Positions 44,971 to 53,279 are shown, numbered from the stretch's first letter. The stretch is DNA of 64,000 bases from Acidobacteriota bacterium (GCA_028874215.1 JAPPLF010000101.1:88596-152595); one strand, 5' to 3'. A program made the numbers and translations. The notes: a model not told the origin generated them from the sequence alone.

Positions 44971-45495
44971 ATGGAGCAGTCCGGATCGAAGGACGATGCG
45001 TTCAGACGTTTCTACGATGCCACGGCAGCAGCGATCCGCGCTTATCTTCTCCGGCATTGCAGCGATCGGGACTCGGTCGACGACCTGTTCCAGATCACCT
45101 ACGTCAAGTTTCTGGCGAGCCGCATGGCCAAGACTCCGGACGCGCCCGCGGCGCGAGCGTACCTGTACCGGATCGCGTCGAACGCTATCGCGGACCACGG
45201 TCGCGGTTTGCAGAAGCGCAACAGGCTGGAGGGACCGGAACGCCAAGTCATGGCAACCAGGCCCACTGCGAACATTGCCGATGTTCTCGCCCTGCGCGAG
45301 GGGCTCCGAACGTTGTCAATGCGCGAGCAGCAGATGCTCTGGTTGCTGTACGCGGAGGGGTTCTCCCACAAGGAGGTCGCCAGGATCATGAGTCTCAACA
45401 GGCGAAGCGTGCGGGTCCTGGCGTTTCGGGCCAGGAGAAAGCTTTCGGAGTACCTGACCCGCTCTGACCCAACTGCCAGGGGAGCGAACTCATGA
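44971..45495 (+). CDS. ECF-type RNA polymerase sigma factor
   Basis: 174 residues from the ATG at 44971; a GTG just before it is also in frame, and both have GGGAG close upstream. Region 2 has DSVDDLFQITYVKFL and the helix APAARAYLYRIASNAIADH. Region 4 has LRTLSMREQQMLWLLYAEGF and SHKEVARIMSLNRRSVRVLA. No sigma-3 domain is present. The gene overlaps the next membrane-protein gene by four bases (ATGA), a coupling typical of sigma/anti-sigma pairs. The target promoters are unknown. Confidence 0.85.
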   Translation: MEQSGSKDDAFRRFYDATAAAIRAYLLRHCSDRDSVDDLFQITYVKFLASRMAKTPDAPAARAYLYRIASNAIADHGRGLQKRNRLEGPERQVMATRPTANIADVLALREGLRTLSMREQQMLWLLYAEGFSHKEVARIMSLNRRSVRVLAFRARRKLSEYLTRSDPTARGANS

Positions 45496-45857
45496 CTGAG
45501 CCTTGGGCACGGCGCGACGAAGATCTCGAGGCTCTTCTTCGGGCGACCTTCGAAACCGAGATCGCGGTGCAACGCGATCGGGTCCCCAGCCGGGAATTCA
45601 TCCTGCTGATGGCAAGAATCGGTGAGTACAACCGGAGACAGTCGAAGCTGGCAACGATTCAAACCTGGTCGGAAATTCTAATGGTCGTCACTGTCGCGGC
45701 TCTCATGACCTTCTGGTGGACCGACGCAACTTCCGGTCTGGAGGCCATCCGGCCGCTTGCCCAGACGAGCGTGTCTTGGTCGCAGATGCTGGGTCTCGCC
45801 GCGGGCTTCCTCACCGTCCTGTTGTTTTGGACTCAGGTCTCGATTCGTGACAGTTGA
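45492..45857 (+). CDS. Membrane protein, possible anti-sigma factor
   Basis: 121 residues. It starts inside the stop of the sigma gene (ATGA). The first 55 residues are soluble and charged (MTEPWARRDEDLEALLRATF). Two hydrophobic segments follow (WSEILMVVTVAALMTFWW, QMLGLAAGFLTVLLFWTQV). The layout, a short N-terminal cytosolic part plus membrane segments with translational coupling to an ECF sigma, fits an anti-sigma factor, but no ZAS-type His/Cys motif is seen. It is followed by the DUF4097 gene. Confidence 0.65.
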   Translation: MTEPWARRDEDLEALLRATFETEIAVQRDRVPSREFILLMARIGEYNRRQSKLATIQTWSEILMVVTVAALMTFWWTDATSGLEAIRPLAQTSVSWSQMLGLAAGFLTVLLFWTQVSIRDS

Positions 45858-45932
45858 CGCTTGTCGTGTGACGTCGTCCGGTTGGAGAGCCGCGTCCAAA
45901 GCAAATCAGAAGCCGAGCTGGGAGTTACGAAC

Positions 45933-46826
45933 ATGATTTCCAATCACCACTCACGTCCGGGTGTGTCACTGGGTCTTCTCCTCCTGCTGTCAGCGGCTGC
46001 GTGCTGGCAGGCAGCGGGTTTCGAGCAGACCGACGTTTCTGAGTACACTTATCCTGCAACCGCCCTCCGGAACCTCTCACTGGAAAACAGAAACGGGCGC
46101 ATTCACCTGCAAGCTTGGGACAGGCGTGAGATTCAGTTGAAGGTGACCAAGAGGGTCAAGGGGTGGCGGAACGAAGAGAACAAGGGGATCCTGAAAGAAA
46201 TCAAAGTCGAACGGATTCACGAGGGAGAGACCTTGACGATCCGTACCGTTTGGCCCAATCACTGGAGTTGGTGGGGCCGTTCCGCATCTGTCCAATATGA
46301 AATCAAGCTGCCGCGCAGGATGAACGTGGAGACGACGTCTTCCAATGGGCGGGTTTACGCGTCCGGTCTGGAGGGAAAGCAGCGCTATTCCACCACCAAC
46401 GGTAGGATTCAGGTCCAGGGAGGCAAGGGTTCCTTGGAGGCTGAAACCGTGAATGGCGCTATCGAAATTGACGGCGCCAGCGGTGTTCTCGAAGCTCAGA
46501 CGAAGAACGGCTCGATTCGTATTCAGAATATCCGAGGACGCCTTCAGGCCAAGACGAAGAATGGAAGGGTCCGAGCGAGTTTTTCCGCCTCGCCGGACGG
46601 TGAGGTGGCGTTGAATACCAAGAACGGCTCGGTTCGTCTGACCTTGCCGTCCCAGACCCATGCGGATGTAGTCGCACGGACTGCCAACGGATCCATTGCA
46701 ACCGATTTTCCGCTTACGGTTCAGGGCGAAATCGGGAAGAAATTGGAAGGCCAACTCGGAGGGGGCGGACCGCCCATAAGACTTTCCACCGTCAACGGCA
46801 GCATTCGGATTTCCAAATTGGAGTGA
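45933..46826 (+). CDS. DUF4097 family exported beta-strand repeat protein
   Basis: 297 residues. The ATG at 45933 has GGGAG upstream; a longer reading from 45861 lacks a site. The signal SLGLLLLLSAAAC-WQ ends in a lipobox-like AAAC, so it may be a lipoprotein. The rest is made of repeats of NGxIxI/V type, such as LENRNGRIHLQAWDRREIQL, TTSSNGRVYASGLEG, TTNGRIQVQGGKG, TVNGAIEIDGASG and TKNGSIRIQNIRG, forming a right-handed beta helix. DUF4097 proteins often accompany ECF-sigma modules. No binding partner is known. Confidence 0.82.
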   Translation: MISNHHSRPGVSLGLLLLLSAAACWQAAGFEQTDVSEYTYPATALRNLSLENRNGRIHLQAWDRREIQLKVTKRVKGWRNEENKGILKEIKVERIHEGETLTIRTVWPNHWSWWGRSASVQYEIKLPRRMNVETTSSNGRVYASGLEGKQRYSTTNGRIQVQGGKGSLEAETVNGAIEIDGASGVLEAQTKNGSIRIQNIRGRLQAKTKNGRVRASFSASPDGEVALNTKNGSVRLTLPSQTHADVVARTANGSIATDFPLTVQGEIGKKLEGQLGGGGPPIRLSTVNGSIRISKLE

Positions 46827-46892
46827 CTCCCAAAGAAGCCCGCCAAGCGGCCTCCGGTCGGCGATGTGGGCAAAGAGAGGCGTCAGCCACTG

Positions 46893-47222
46893 CTATTCGG
46901 CTCGATCGATCAGTTGCGTCAGGACGGCAAGGTGCCGTTTCAGGTGGGTCCGTCCGCGGGTGCTGATCCGGTACCAGGTAACCGGTCTCCGGTTGCGGTA
47001 CGCCTTCTCCACATCCAGGTAGCCGGAATTCTCCAGCTTGCGGAGATGTGCTCCGAGGCTGCCGTCCGTCTCGCCCAGCACCTGCTTGAGGCGGGTAAAC
47101 GACATGGCGTCGTACTTGGAGAGCAGGACGCAGATGGCCAGACGCACGCGGTGCTCCAGGAGCCCATTGAGCAGTTCCAGCTCATCCAGTTTGGGTAGGT
47201 CCGGGTCAGCCGGCAGTTTCAC
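46893..47222 (-). CDS. Winged-helix transcriptional regulator (HTH_34/ArsR-like)
   Basis: 109 residues. The helix-turn-helix contains LLEHRVRLAICVLLSKYDAM, SFTRLKQVLGETDGSLGAHL and RKLENSGYLDVEKAYRNRRP, followed by TWYRISTRGRTHLKRHLAVL. This is the small one-domain regulator fold. Its start overlaps the end of the membrane-protein gene (47206) by 17 bases, so they form one operon. The 12-bp inverted repeat at 47806-47842 upstream of that operon is the probable binding site. No cysteine-based metal sensor motif is present. Confidence 0.85.
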   Translation of the reverse strand: MKLPADPDLPKLDELELLNGLLEHRVRLAICVLLSKYDAMSFTRLKQVLGETDGSLGAHLRKLENSGYLDVEKAYRNRRPVTWYRISTRGRTHLKRHLAVLTQLIDRAE

Positions 47223-47775
47223 TTTTCGGCGCTCCCAGGAAGGCTGCGGTCACGAGGGCGATGGCAAGCACCACTCCGGTGGCGGTCCAGCCGTAGTTCG
47301 GCACCCAGACGGTGACCAGGTACCCGGCGGCTATCAAGACTCCAATCGGCAACAATCGCCGTTCCAAATGCAGCCCGAATTGGAAATAGGTCAGTGCCAG
47401 AAGCAGCACCCACAGGGATCCGAAACCACGCCATGTGAGGTGATCTGCGAAAACCAGCGCTAAACCAAGCCAGCCGGCCACCATGAACGACAGCCAGTGC
47501 AGGCTGGCACGAATTCCTGCGTCACGGCTGGTGGCGCCCGCGTCCCGGTCGGCCTTGGCGCCGAGCCACATCGAAAGGGCCGTTCCGATCGGTCCAGCGA
47601 AGAGCCAGTAGATGCTGATCCACTTCTTGTCGTCTACGAAGTCGACCAGCGCGAAACCAAATAGCCCGATCACCGCCCACAGCAGATAGATGGCGGGAAC
47701 ATGCGCCCCCTTCGACCGTTCGGCGACGGCGCGGACATATGCGAGGTCTTCCTTGATTTGCGTGTTGTCGGCCAT
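47206..47775 (-). CDS. Integral membrane protein linked to the HTH regulator
   Basis: 189 residues with GAGGAGG before the ATG. About five hydrophobic segments are visible (IYLLWAVIGLFGFALVDFV, WISIYWLFAGPIGTALSMWL, WLSFMVAGWLGLALVFA, GVLIAAGYLVTVWVPNYGW, GVVLAIALVTAAFLG). I do not recognise a defined family. The first 20 residues are soluble. It is the first gene of a two-gene operon with a winged-helix regulator. It may be a transport or sensing protein controlled by that regulator. Confidence 0.75.
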   Translation of the reverse strand: MADNTQIKEDLAYVRAVAERSKGAHVPAIYLLWAVIGLFGFALVDFVDDKKWISIYWLFAGPIGTALSMWLGAKADRDAGATSRDAGIRASLHWLSFMVAGWLGLALVFADHLTWRGFGSLWVLLLALTYFQFGLHLERRLLPIGVLIAAGYLVTVWVPNYGWTATGVVLAIALVTAAFLGAPKSETAG

Positions 47776-47805
47776 GGATTCCTCCTCAGTCCAGGGTCAT
47801 CAAGT

Positions 47806-47859
47806 AACTCTGTAATGCAGAGTTACTCTACATTACAGAGTTTATGTGGGCTCTGTCAA
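47806..47859 (-). promoter_or_regulatory. Promoter and operator of the membrane-protein/HTH operon
   Basis: On the minus strand TTGACA (47859-47854) and TGTAAT (47837-47832) are 16 bases apart. A perfect 12-bp inverted repeat, AACTCTGTAATG (47806-47817) and CATTACAGAGTT (47831-47842), covers the -10 region. An additional inner palindrome, CTCTG-TAATG-CAGAG (47808-47822), overlaps it. Two adjacent dyads over the promoter suggest repression by dimers of the regulator in the same operon. Confidence 0.8.
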
Positions 47860-47887
47860 TCTTTTTCTTGATTCTTGCCGGCGACGA

Positions 47888-48649
47888 TCAGATCAGGCCT
47901 GGAATCAGGGATTTCCGGCTGGCCGGGTAGTTGGAGAATCGCTCCCGGTACCACTGATGGTGGCTGCGCGCTCTCGGGATCAAGTTTGCTGCGGTGTATA
48001 CGAAGAAGGCCAGTCCAGCCGGCGACCATGTGGCAAGCGCCCAGCCCGCCCACTCTACGATCTCTCCGAGGTAGTTCGGACACGAAACGTAGCGGAAGGC
48101 GCCACCCCGGGGAACCGCGTATCCGGCTTCTTCGGGTTTGCGCAATTGTACGAGGATGCCGTCAGAGTGGACGTTCAGGGCCAGACCGGCAAAGAACAAC
48201 ACCAGACCGCCCAGGAATCTCGGGTCTCCCAGCCATTCGGACCCATATTGGCCGAACTCCGATATGAACCGAGCGTTGACGTACGCGTTGATCGAGTTGA
48301 AAACGAAGCCGCAGGCCATCACCAGAAGAGGCATTTTCTTCCCCGCGGTCCGAATGCGCAGAGGATAGACAAACGTCCGGTTGAGATAGTGACACTGCCA
48401 GACTCCGAGAAGAACCAGCGGAACTGTCTGGTATGCGGCTGATCCCGAGAGAAAAACGCACAGGAAGAGAGCTGACGACGGAAGCTCCATGAGGACCCAA
48501 CTGGCCCGGTTCGAAATGTGCGGGCCCCAGCCCTTCCCGGAGTAGTGCCGGCCGTAGGGAGCAGCCAGGACCAACAGGCTCGAAAAGGTCACGACAGCGA
48601 TCAGGAAAATCGCCCAGACCAGTCCGCTGTGGAATTGTACTTCTGTCAT
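47888..48649 (-). CDS. 3-oxo-5-alpha-steroid 4-dehydrogenase-like membrane protein (DUF1295/SRD5A family)
   Basis: 253 residues. Several membrane helices fill the protein. The C-terminal region carries the family's reductase signature GGAFRYVSCPNYLGEIVEWA followed by GWALATWSP, then YRERFSNYPASRKSLIPGLI. Earlier conserved pieces are APYGRHYSGKGWGPHISNRA and YLNRTFVYPLRI. In eukaryotes this fold reduces the delta-4 bond of 3-oxo steroids with NADPH; bacterial members may act on sterols, isoprenoids or fatty acyl chains. The substrate is not visible here. Confidence 0.82.
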   Translation of the reverse strand: MTEVQFHSGLVWAIFLIAVVTFSSLLVLAAPYGRHYSGKGWGPHISNRASWVLMELPSSALFLCVFLSGSAAYQTVPLVLLGVWQCHYLNRTFVYPLRIRTAGKKMPLLVMACGFVFNSINAYVNARFISEFGQYGSEWLGDPRFLGGLVLFFAGLALNVHSDGILVQLRKPEEAGYAVPRGGAFRYVSCPNYLGEIVEWAGWALATWSPAGLAFFVYTAANLIPRARSHHQWYRERFSNYPASRKSLIPGLI

Positions 48650-48733
48650 GGTCCCGAACGGGAGGCTCTTCGAACCAGCGCCTTGTCGACCGTTGCAAAG
48701 CAGGCGACCAACCGGGTCGGAGAGAACTGCACG

Positions 48734-49906
48734 CTAAGCCGGCTGGCCATATCGATCGATGACCTCGGCATTGTAGTGCCAGCCCAGTCCCGGACCTTCG
48801 TTGGGATACATGAATCCATCGGCGATGAGGGGCAGGTCCTCCACCAGCTCGTACCACATGGGGTCCCGCTCCTTCTGATGGAAGATCTCCACATAGGTGG
48901 AATTGGGAATGGCCGCCAGCATGTGAAGCGCGACCTGAGGCTCCTCATGGTGACCCATGTTGATGTCCATGGTTTCGGCAAAGGAGGCGATCCTCATCCA
49001 CTCGGTGATGCCGGCGGCGATGGTGGCGTCCACGTTGAGTGTGTCGACGCAGCCGCCCAGGACCAAGTCCCGGCAGCCCCATTTGGAGATCTCCCCCTGC
49101 CCGGCGACGAGGGGAATGGCGGTCGAGTTCCTCAGCCGCTTCAACCCCTCCAACTGGTCGTACCAACGGACGGGTTCCTCCAGCCACTCCAGGTTCAGGT
49201 CCGCGACGCCTTGTGCGAAGCGGTGCGCCTGCTCGAACGTCCACGCCTGGTTCGCGTCGCAGGCGACCACGAAGGATTCGGCAAAATGCTTCCGAATGTA
49301 TTCCACCCGGCGGATGTCCTCGTCGACCGAAGCCTTCCCCACCTTCAGCTTGATTCCCGCCAGGCCCAGATCGATGCAGAGTTGAATCTCCTCGCCCAAC
49401 TCGTCCAACGCTCCCGGCTTGTAGTAGCCGCCGATCCCGACCACCGGGACCCGGCTTCGAAAACCGCCCAGCAATTGCCACAACGGCTTGCCCAGGGACT
49501 TCCCGACGGCGTCCCAGATCGCCATGTCGATGATGGCGATGGCCTGCATCAGGATGGCGTGGTTGATCATGTCCAAGGTGTGGATGCCGCGATTGTGCAG
49601 CGGCAGATCGGGGGTGTCGAACATCCTTCGCCAGAGCGGTTCCACGGGCCAGATCCCGGCGCCGATCAGCCGGGGCGCCAGGCAATCGTTGGCGATTTGG
49701 ACCACCTTCTGCTGGTGGATGTCCTCGTCCCCACCGAAGGCCTCGCCGATGATTCCCCCCTCGGTTTCGATTCGGGCGTAGATGGTGTTGCGCGAAACGA
49801 TCTGGTAGGTGCTTCCGCTGAAGACCCGGTCCAGGCGCCGAATCAGGGGAATGACTTGGATGGTTCGTATCTTGTCCATGGCCGCCGGACGATCTCCCTG
49901 CATCAC
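48734..49906 (-). CDS. Mandelate racemase/muconate-lactonising-type enzyme (enolase superfamily)
   Basis: 390 residues as annotated. The true start may be the ATG at 49903, which overlaps the stop of the upstream dehydrogenase gene (TGATG), or the ATG at 49879. The barrel has the KxK motif GIKLKVG near residue 190, metal ligands in ACDANQAW, WLEEPV and GQGE, and the base His in NMGHHEEPQ. These fit the mandelate-racemase group, which includes many sugar-acid dehydratases. The substrate is not defined. It is probably the last gene of the long catabolic operon that begins with the E2 gene. Confidence 0.87.
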   Translation of the reverse strand: MMQGDRPAAMDKIRTIQVIPLIRRLDRVFSGSTYQIVSRNTIYARIETEGGIIGEAFGGDEDIHQQKVVQIANDCLAPRLIGAGIWPVEPLWRRMFDTPDLPLHNRGIHTLDMINHAILMQAIAIIDMAIWDAVGKSLGKPLWQLLGGFRSRVPVVGIGGYYKPGALDELGEEIQLCIDLGLAGIKLKVGKASVDEDIRRVEYIRKHFAESFVVACDANQAWTFEQAHRFAQGVADLNLEWLEEPVRWYDQLEGLKRLRNSTAIPLVAGQGEISKWGCRDLVLGGCVDTLNVDATIAAGITEWMRIASFAETMDINMGHHEEPQVALHMLAAIPNSTYVEIFHQKERDPMWYELVEDLPLIADGFMYPNEGPGLGWHYNAEVIDRYGQPA

Positions 49907-50964
49907 CAGTTCCGGGCGGCTTCGGCCAACCCGTCGCTGTGCGTCAACGGCGGACAGAGGGGCGGGAGATCCGCCACGGTCCGGAACCCCGGCTCTGCCG
50001 CAATCACCTTGGGAATGGAATTGGCCACCATGGCCGCCGAGCCCAACTGCGGCTGGCAGCCGGGACGGATCGTCAGATTGAGCGGGTTGTAACCCTGGAT
50101 CGAAATCGAGTCCTGCGCCACGAAGTCTCCGGCGGAGGGATCGATGAAGGCGACGAACTCGGAATCGATCCAGGGCTCTCCGCCGATGATCCCCTCGTCC
50201 CGCTGGATGAAGGCCACGGTCTGGCCCGGCTGGACCGTCAGGAAGTCATTGGAGAACGGGCGCTCGGCGATGACCGGCTCGAACGACTTCCGGTAGTCCT
50301 CCAGCGTCCGGCCCAGGCATTTGGCGGCCAGGTGAAAGGATTGGGGAAACCCGATGTGGCCGAATATGGTTCCGGCTTGAACCCCCGCCTCGAACTTCTC
50401 CCGGGAGAAACCGATGCCCAGCCGCCGCTGGATGGTGGCGCTGAACCGGGAGACGTCCACCACCCGTCTGATCCGGATCCTGCGGGCATCCCAGGCCGGG
50501 CCGGTGGCCGTCAACAGCAGGGCGTCGAAAATGAAGCCGGGGTTCAAACCCACCCCCAGGAGCGACACTCCCCGCTCCCGGGCCAGCCGGTCCAGTTCAT
50601 CGGTCAGGACCTCGTCGGTCAGCCAGGGGAAGGCCGCCTCCTCGGCCGTGGTGATGGCGTTCAGGTTGTGTTCCGCCGCCGCCCGCAGCTCGGGCGCCAC
50701 CGCTCTCAGGAACGAGGTGGTGGCGACGATCGCGATGTCGGCCGGCTGCCGCAGGGCGGCGTCCCGGTCGGTGGTGACGATGACTCCGTTGGGTTCGATG
50801 CCCGCCAGACGGCCCAGGTCCTGACCCGCCAGGTCCCGGTTCCTAGTGTATGCCGCCACGATCCGGTAGCCGGGACGGACGCTCAACAGACGGGTCACTC
50901 TGCGGCCGACGCCGCCGACACCGCAGAGAATCACCCTCGGACCGGAGGATTCCTGGGCAACCAT
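49903..50964 (-). CDS. NAD(P)-dependent dehydrogenase, diaminopentanoate-dehydrogenase/DapB-like
   Basis: 353 residues. The Rossmann motif VILCGVGGVGRRVTRLL is at the start. Later conserved pieces are ADIAIVATTSFLRAVAP, NAITTAEEAAFPW and SLLGVGLNPGFIFDALLL. The family includes 2,4-diaminopentanoate dehydrogenase and other amine dehydrogenases with a dihydrodipicolinate-reductase-like fold. Its end touches the following enolase-superfamily gene. It is separated from the E1alpha gene by the hairpin array at 50989-51300. The true substrate is not visible. Confidence 0.8.
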   Translation of the reverse strand: MVAQESSGPRVILCGVGGVGRRVTRLLSVRPGYRIVAAYTRNRDLAGQDLGRLAGIEPNGVIVTTDRDAALRQPADIAIVATTSFLRAVAPELRAAAEHNLNAITTAEEAAFPWLTDEVLTDELDRLARERGVSLLGVGLNPGFIFDALLLTATGPAWDARRIRIRRVVDVSRFSATIQRRLGIGFSREKFEAGVQAGTIFGHIGFPQSFHLAAKCLGRTLEDYRKSFEPVIAERPFSNDFLTVQPGQTVAFIQRDEGIIGGEPWIDSEFVAFIDPSAGDFVAQDSISIQGYNPLNLTIRPGCQPQLGSAAMVANSIPKVIAAEPGFRTVADLPPLCPPLTHSDGLAEAARNW

Positions 50965-50988
50965 TTCAGGTTCTCCTTCTTTGAAACG

Positions 50989-51237
50989 GGAGGGGCGATT
51001 TCCAATTGCCCGGTCTTCATCGCCAAGTTTGTCACACCGGAGTTCGGCGGTTAGGAAACCGCCGCTCCTACAGGAGGGGCGATTTCCAATCGCCCGGTCT
51101 ACGTCGCCAAGTTTGTCACACCGGAGTTCGGCGGTTAGGAAACCGCCGCTCCTACAGGAGGGACGATTTCCAATTGCCCGGTCTTCATCGCCAAGTTTGC
51201 CACACCGGAGTTCGGCGGTTAGGAAACCGCCGTTCCT
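50989..51237 (+). repeat. Three-copy tandem array of the two-hairpin repeat (84-bp unit)
   Basis: Units start at 50989, 51073 and 51157, a period of exactly 84. Each has palindrome B (GGCGATTTCCAATCGCC with small changes), a 37-base spacer beginning CGGTCT and containing CGCCAAGTTTGTCACACCGG, and palindrome A (CGGCGGTTAGGAAACCGCCG). Two degenerate A palindromes follow at 51245-51300. The array lies between the dehydrogenase gene and the E1alpha gene. The unit is the reverse complement of that at 30249-30489. Confidence 0.9.
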
Positions 51238-51312
51238 TCCCTCCCGGCGGGTGGAAACCGCCGCTCCATTCCCGTCCCGGCGGTTGGAAACCGCCGTTCC
51301 AAACCCCTCCAG

Positions 51313-52296
51313 TCAGGCAAAGATATCTTGTTCGAGTTGCGCCGTACCCGTAAAGGGGCTCCGGATGGCGAACTCGGCGGCTTCCTCGGCAGCCTCTTCC
51401 GCCTCCTGCTCCATCTCCTCCAGCACCGAAGCCTGGATCGCCATCTGATCCGTGAGGACGGTGCGGAACCTGGGGATGGGATCCACCACCTGCCAGCGTT
51501 TCCTCTCCTCGCGCGACTCGTAGAATCCGGCCGAGAGGGCGCTGTGGCGTTCCCAGCGCACGGTCCTGCACTCGATCAGCGTCGGCCCCCCGCCCTCGCG
51601 CGCCCGCTCCACCGCCTGTCTCGTGGTCTCGTAGACCTCGACGATGTCGTTTCCGTCGATGGAAACGCCGGGCATGTCGAACCCTTGGGCGCGGGTGGCG
51701 ATTTCGGCCACGCTCAACGACTTCTTCACCGGGACCGATATCGCGTAGCCGTTGTTCTCGCAGACCAGCACCACCGGAACCTTCCAGAGGGCGACCATGT
51801 TCAAGGTCTCGTAGAAGGCGCCTTCACAGGAGGCCCCGTCGCCGAAGAGGCAGAGGGTCACCCGATTCGTCTTCTTCAACTGGTTGGCCAGGGCGACACC
51901 CGAGGCGATGGGGATGTGAGCCGCCACGATGGCGTTGGTCCCCAGGAAGCCGATGTCGGGGTCGCACAGGTGCATGGATCCCCCTTTGCCCTTGCAGCAA
52001 CCGGTCTCCCGGCAGAGGATCTCGGCCATGGCGGCCTTGGGGTCTCCGCCCCGGGCGAGGAAGGTGCCGTGTCCGCGGTAGGTGGCCAGCACCAGGTCCT
52101 CCGCGTTCAAGGCGGAAATACAGCCCACGGAGACCGCCTCCTGGGCGATGCAGGGGTGCGTGGAACCGCTGACCAGTCCCCTCCCGGAGAGTTCCACCAC
52201 CTTCTCCTCGAACTTCCGGATGTGGACCATCTGGCGATACCAGCCCAGCGCCTGGTCCGGGCTGACGGCCGCGGCGTGTCGAGCCTGATCTGTCAT
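51313..52296 (-). CDS. 2-oxoacid dehydrogenase E1 component, alpha subunit
   Basis: 327 residues. The ATG at 52296 has TAGGAG upstream and starts five bases after the E1beta stop; the longer reading to 52875 runs antisense through E1beta and is not used. The thiamine diphosphate motif is GDGASCEGAFYETLNMVALW, ending KVPVVLVCENNG. Other conserved pieces are GSTHPCIAQEAVSVG and RGHGTFLARGGD. It forms, with E1beta, the decarboxylase of a pyruvate, acetoin or branched-chain 2-oxoacid dehydrogenase complex. The substrate type cannot be decided from sequence alone. Confidence 0.88.
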   Translation of the reverse strand: MTDQARHAAAVSPDQALGWYRQMVHIRKFEEKVVELSGRGLVSGSTHPCIAQEAVSVGCISALNAEDLVLATYRGHGTFLARGGDPKAAMAEILCRETGCCKGKGGSMHLCDPDIGFLGTNAIVAAHIPIASGVALANQLKKTNRVTLCLFGDGASCEGAFYETLNMVALWKVPVVLVCENNGYAISVPVKKSLSVAEIATRAQGFDMPGVSIDGNDIVEVYETTRQAVERAREGGGPTLIECRTVRWERHSALSAGFYESREERKRWQVVDPIPRFRTVLTDQMAIQASVLEEMEQEAEEAAEEAAEFAIRSPFTGTAQLEQDIFA

Positions 52297-52301
52297 GACT
52301 C

Positions 52302-53279
52302 CTATCCCTCCTCCATGAGGTCCCTGATGGCCGCGGCCAACTTGTTGCGGTCGGGAAAGACCTCGTCCTGCAATGGTCCGGCGGGGATCGGCTGGTGCTT
52401 GCCGGCGACGCGGCGAATGGGAGCGACCAGGTAGTCGAAGGCGCCCTCCAGAGCCACCTGTCCGATCTCGGCCCCGACGCCCGCGGTCCGGTAGGCCTCG
52501 TGGGTCACCAGCAGGCGGCCGGTCTTCTTCACCGATTCGACAATGGTGCCGCCGTCCAGGGGAGCCAGGGTGCGGGGATCGATGATCTCCACGCTGATCC
52601 CCTCCTTCTCCAACTCGTCGGCGGATTGAACCGCCTCCTGAACCATCATGGCGATGGCGACGACGGTGACGTCCGAACCTTCGCGAACGATCCGGGCGCT
52701 GCCGAAGGGGAGGTTGTACTCCTCCTCGGGCACCTCTCCCTTGGTGGCGTAGAGCCGGACGTGTTCGATGAAGATGACCGGGTTGTCCTGGCGAACGGCG
52801 GTCTTCAGGAGTCCCTTGGCGTCGTAGGGGGTCGACGGCATGGCGATCAGCAGTCCCGGAGTGTGCATGAACCACGACTCGAGGCTCTGGGAATGCTGGG
52901 CGCCCAGGCCCAGCTTGCTGGCGCTGGGCATCCGCAGCACCAGGGGCACCTTGACCTTGCCCCCGAAGAAATAGCGCATCTTGGAAGCCTGATTGGCCAC
53001 CGCGTCCAGGACCAGCGGCGAGAAGTCCATGAACTCGATCTCCACGATGGCCCTCATGCCGGCTACGGCGAGACCGATTCCGAAGCCCGCGGTGGCCGCT
53101 TCCGAGAGCGGCCCGTCCCGGACCCGGTCCTCGCCGAACTCGTCGCAGAGGCCCCGGTAGACCCCGAAGGTCCCGCCGTAGACGCCGATGTCCTGGCCCA
53201 GGAGGACGATGTCCGGATCGCGGCGCATTTCTTCCCGAATCGCTTCGTTGATGGCCTGTGAGTAGGTGATCTCTCTCAT
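52302..53279 (-). CDS. 2-oxoacid dehydrogenase E1 component, beta subunit
   Basis: 325 residues, the usual length for the family. Typical motifs are DPDIVLLGQDIGVYGGTFGV, RVRDGPLSEAATAGFGIGLA and VEIEFMDFSPLVLDAVANQA. The C-terminal domain carries SVEIIDPRTLAPLDGGTIV and LLVTHEAYRTAGVGAEI. It pairs with the E1alpha subunit that begins five bases after its stop. The two subunits build the heterotetramer that decarboxylates the 2-oxoacid on thiamine diphosphate and passes the acyl group to E2 (55747-56916). Confidence 0.9.
   Translation of the reverse strand: MREITYSQAINEAIREEMRRDPDIVLLGQDIGVYGGTFGVYRGLCDEFGEDRVRDGPLSEAATAGFGIGLAVAGMRAIVEIEFMDFSPLVLDAVANQASKMRYFFGGKVKVPLVLRMPSASKLGLGAQHSQSLESWFMHTPGLLIAMPSTPYDAKGLLKTAVRQDNPVIFIEHVRLYATKGEVPEEEYNLPFGSARIVREGSDVTVVAIAMMVQEAVQSADELEKEGISVEIIDPRTLAPLDGGTIVESVKKTGRLLVTHEAYRTAGVGAEIGQVALEGAFDYLVAPIRRVAGKHQPIPAGPLQDEVFPDRNKLAAAIRDLMEEG

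Noticed and set aside
50989..51237. A possible CRISPR array
   Set aside because: The 84-base units are repeated as a whole, including the part between hairpins. There are no unique spacers, and no cas gene is present.
50981..51448. A 155-codon plus-strand gene with repeats GRFPIARS
   Set aside because: It is only a translation of the hairpin array and continues antisense into the E1alpha gene.
52297..52875. N-terminal extension of the E1alpha gene to 52875
   Set aside because: The extra 193 residues are a shifted same-strand reading of the E1beta gene (basic, Arg/Gly-rich, no similarity), whereas the ATG at 52296 has a good ribosome-binding site and begins the family's sequence.
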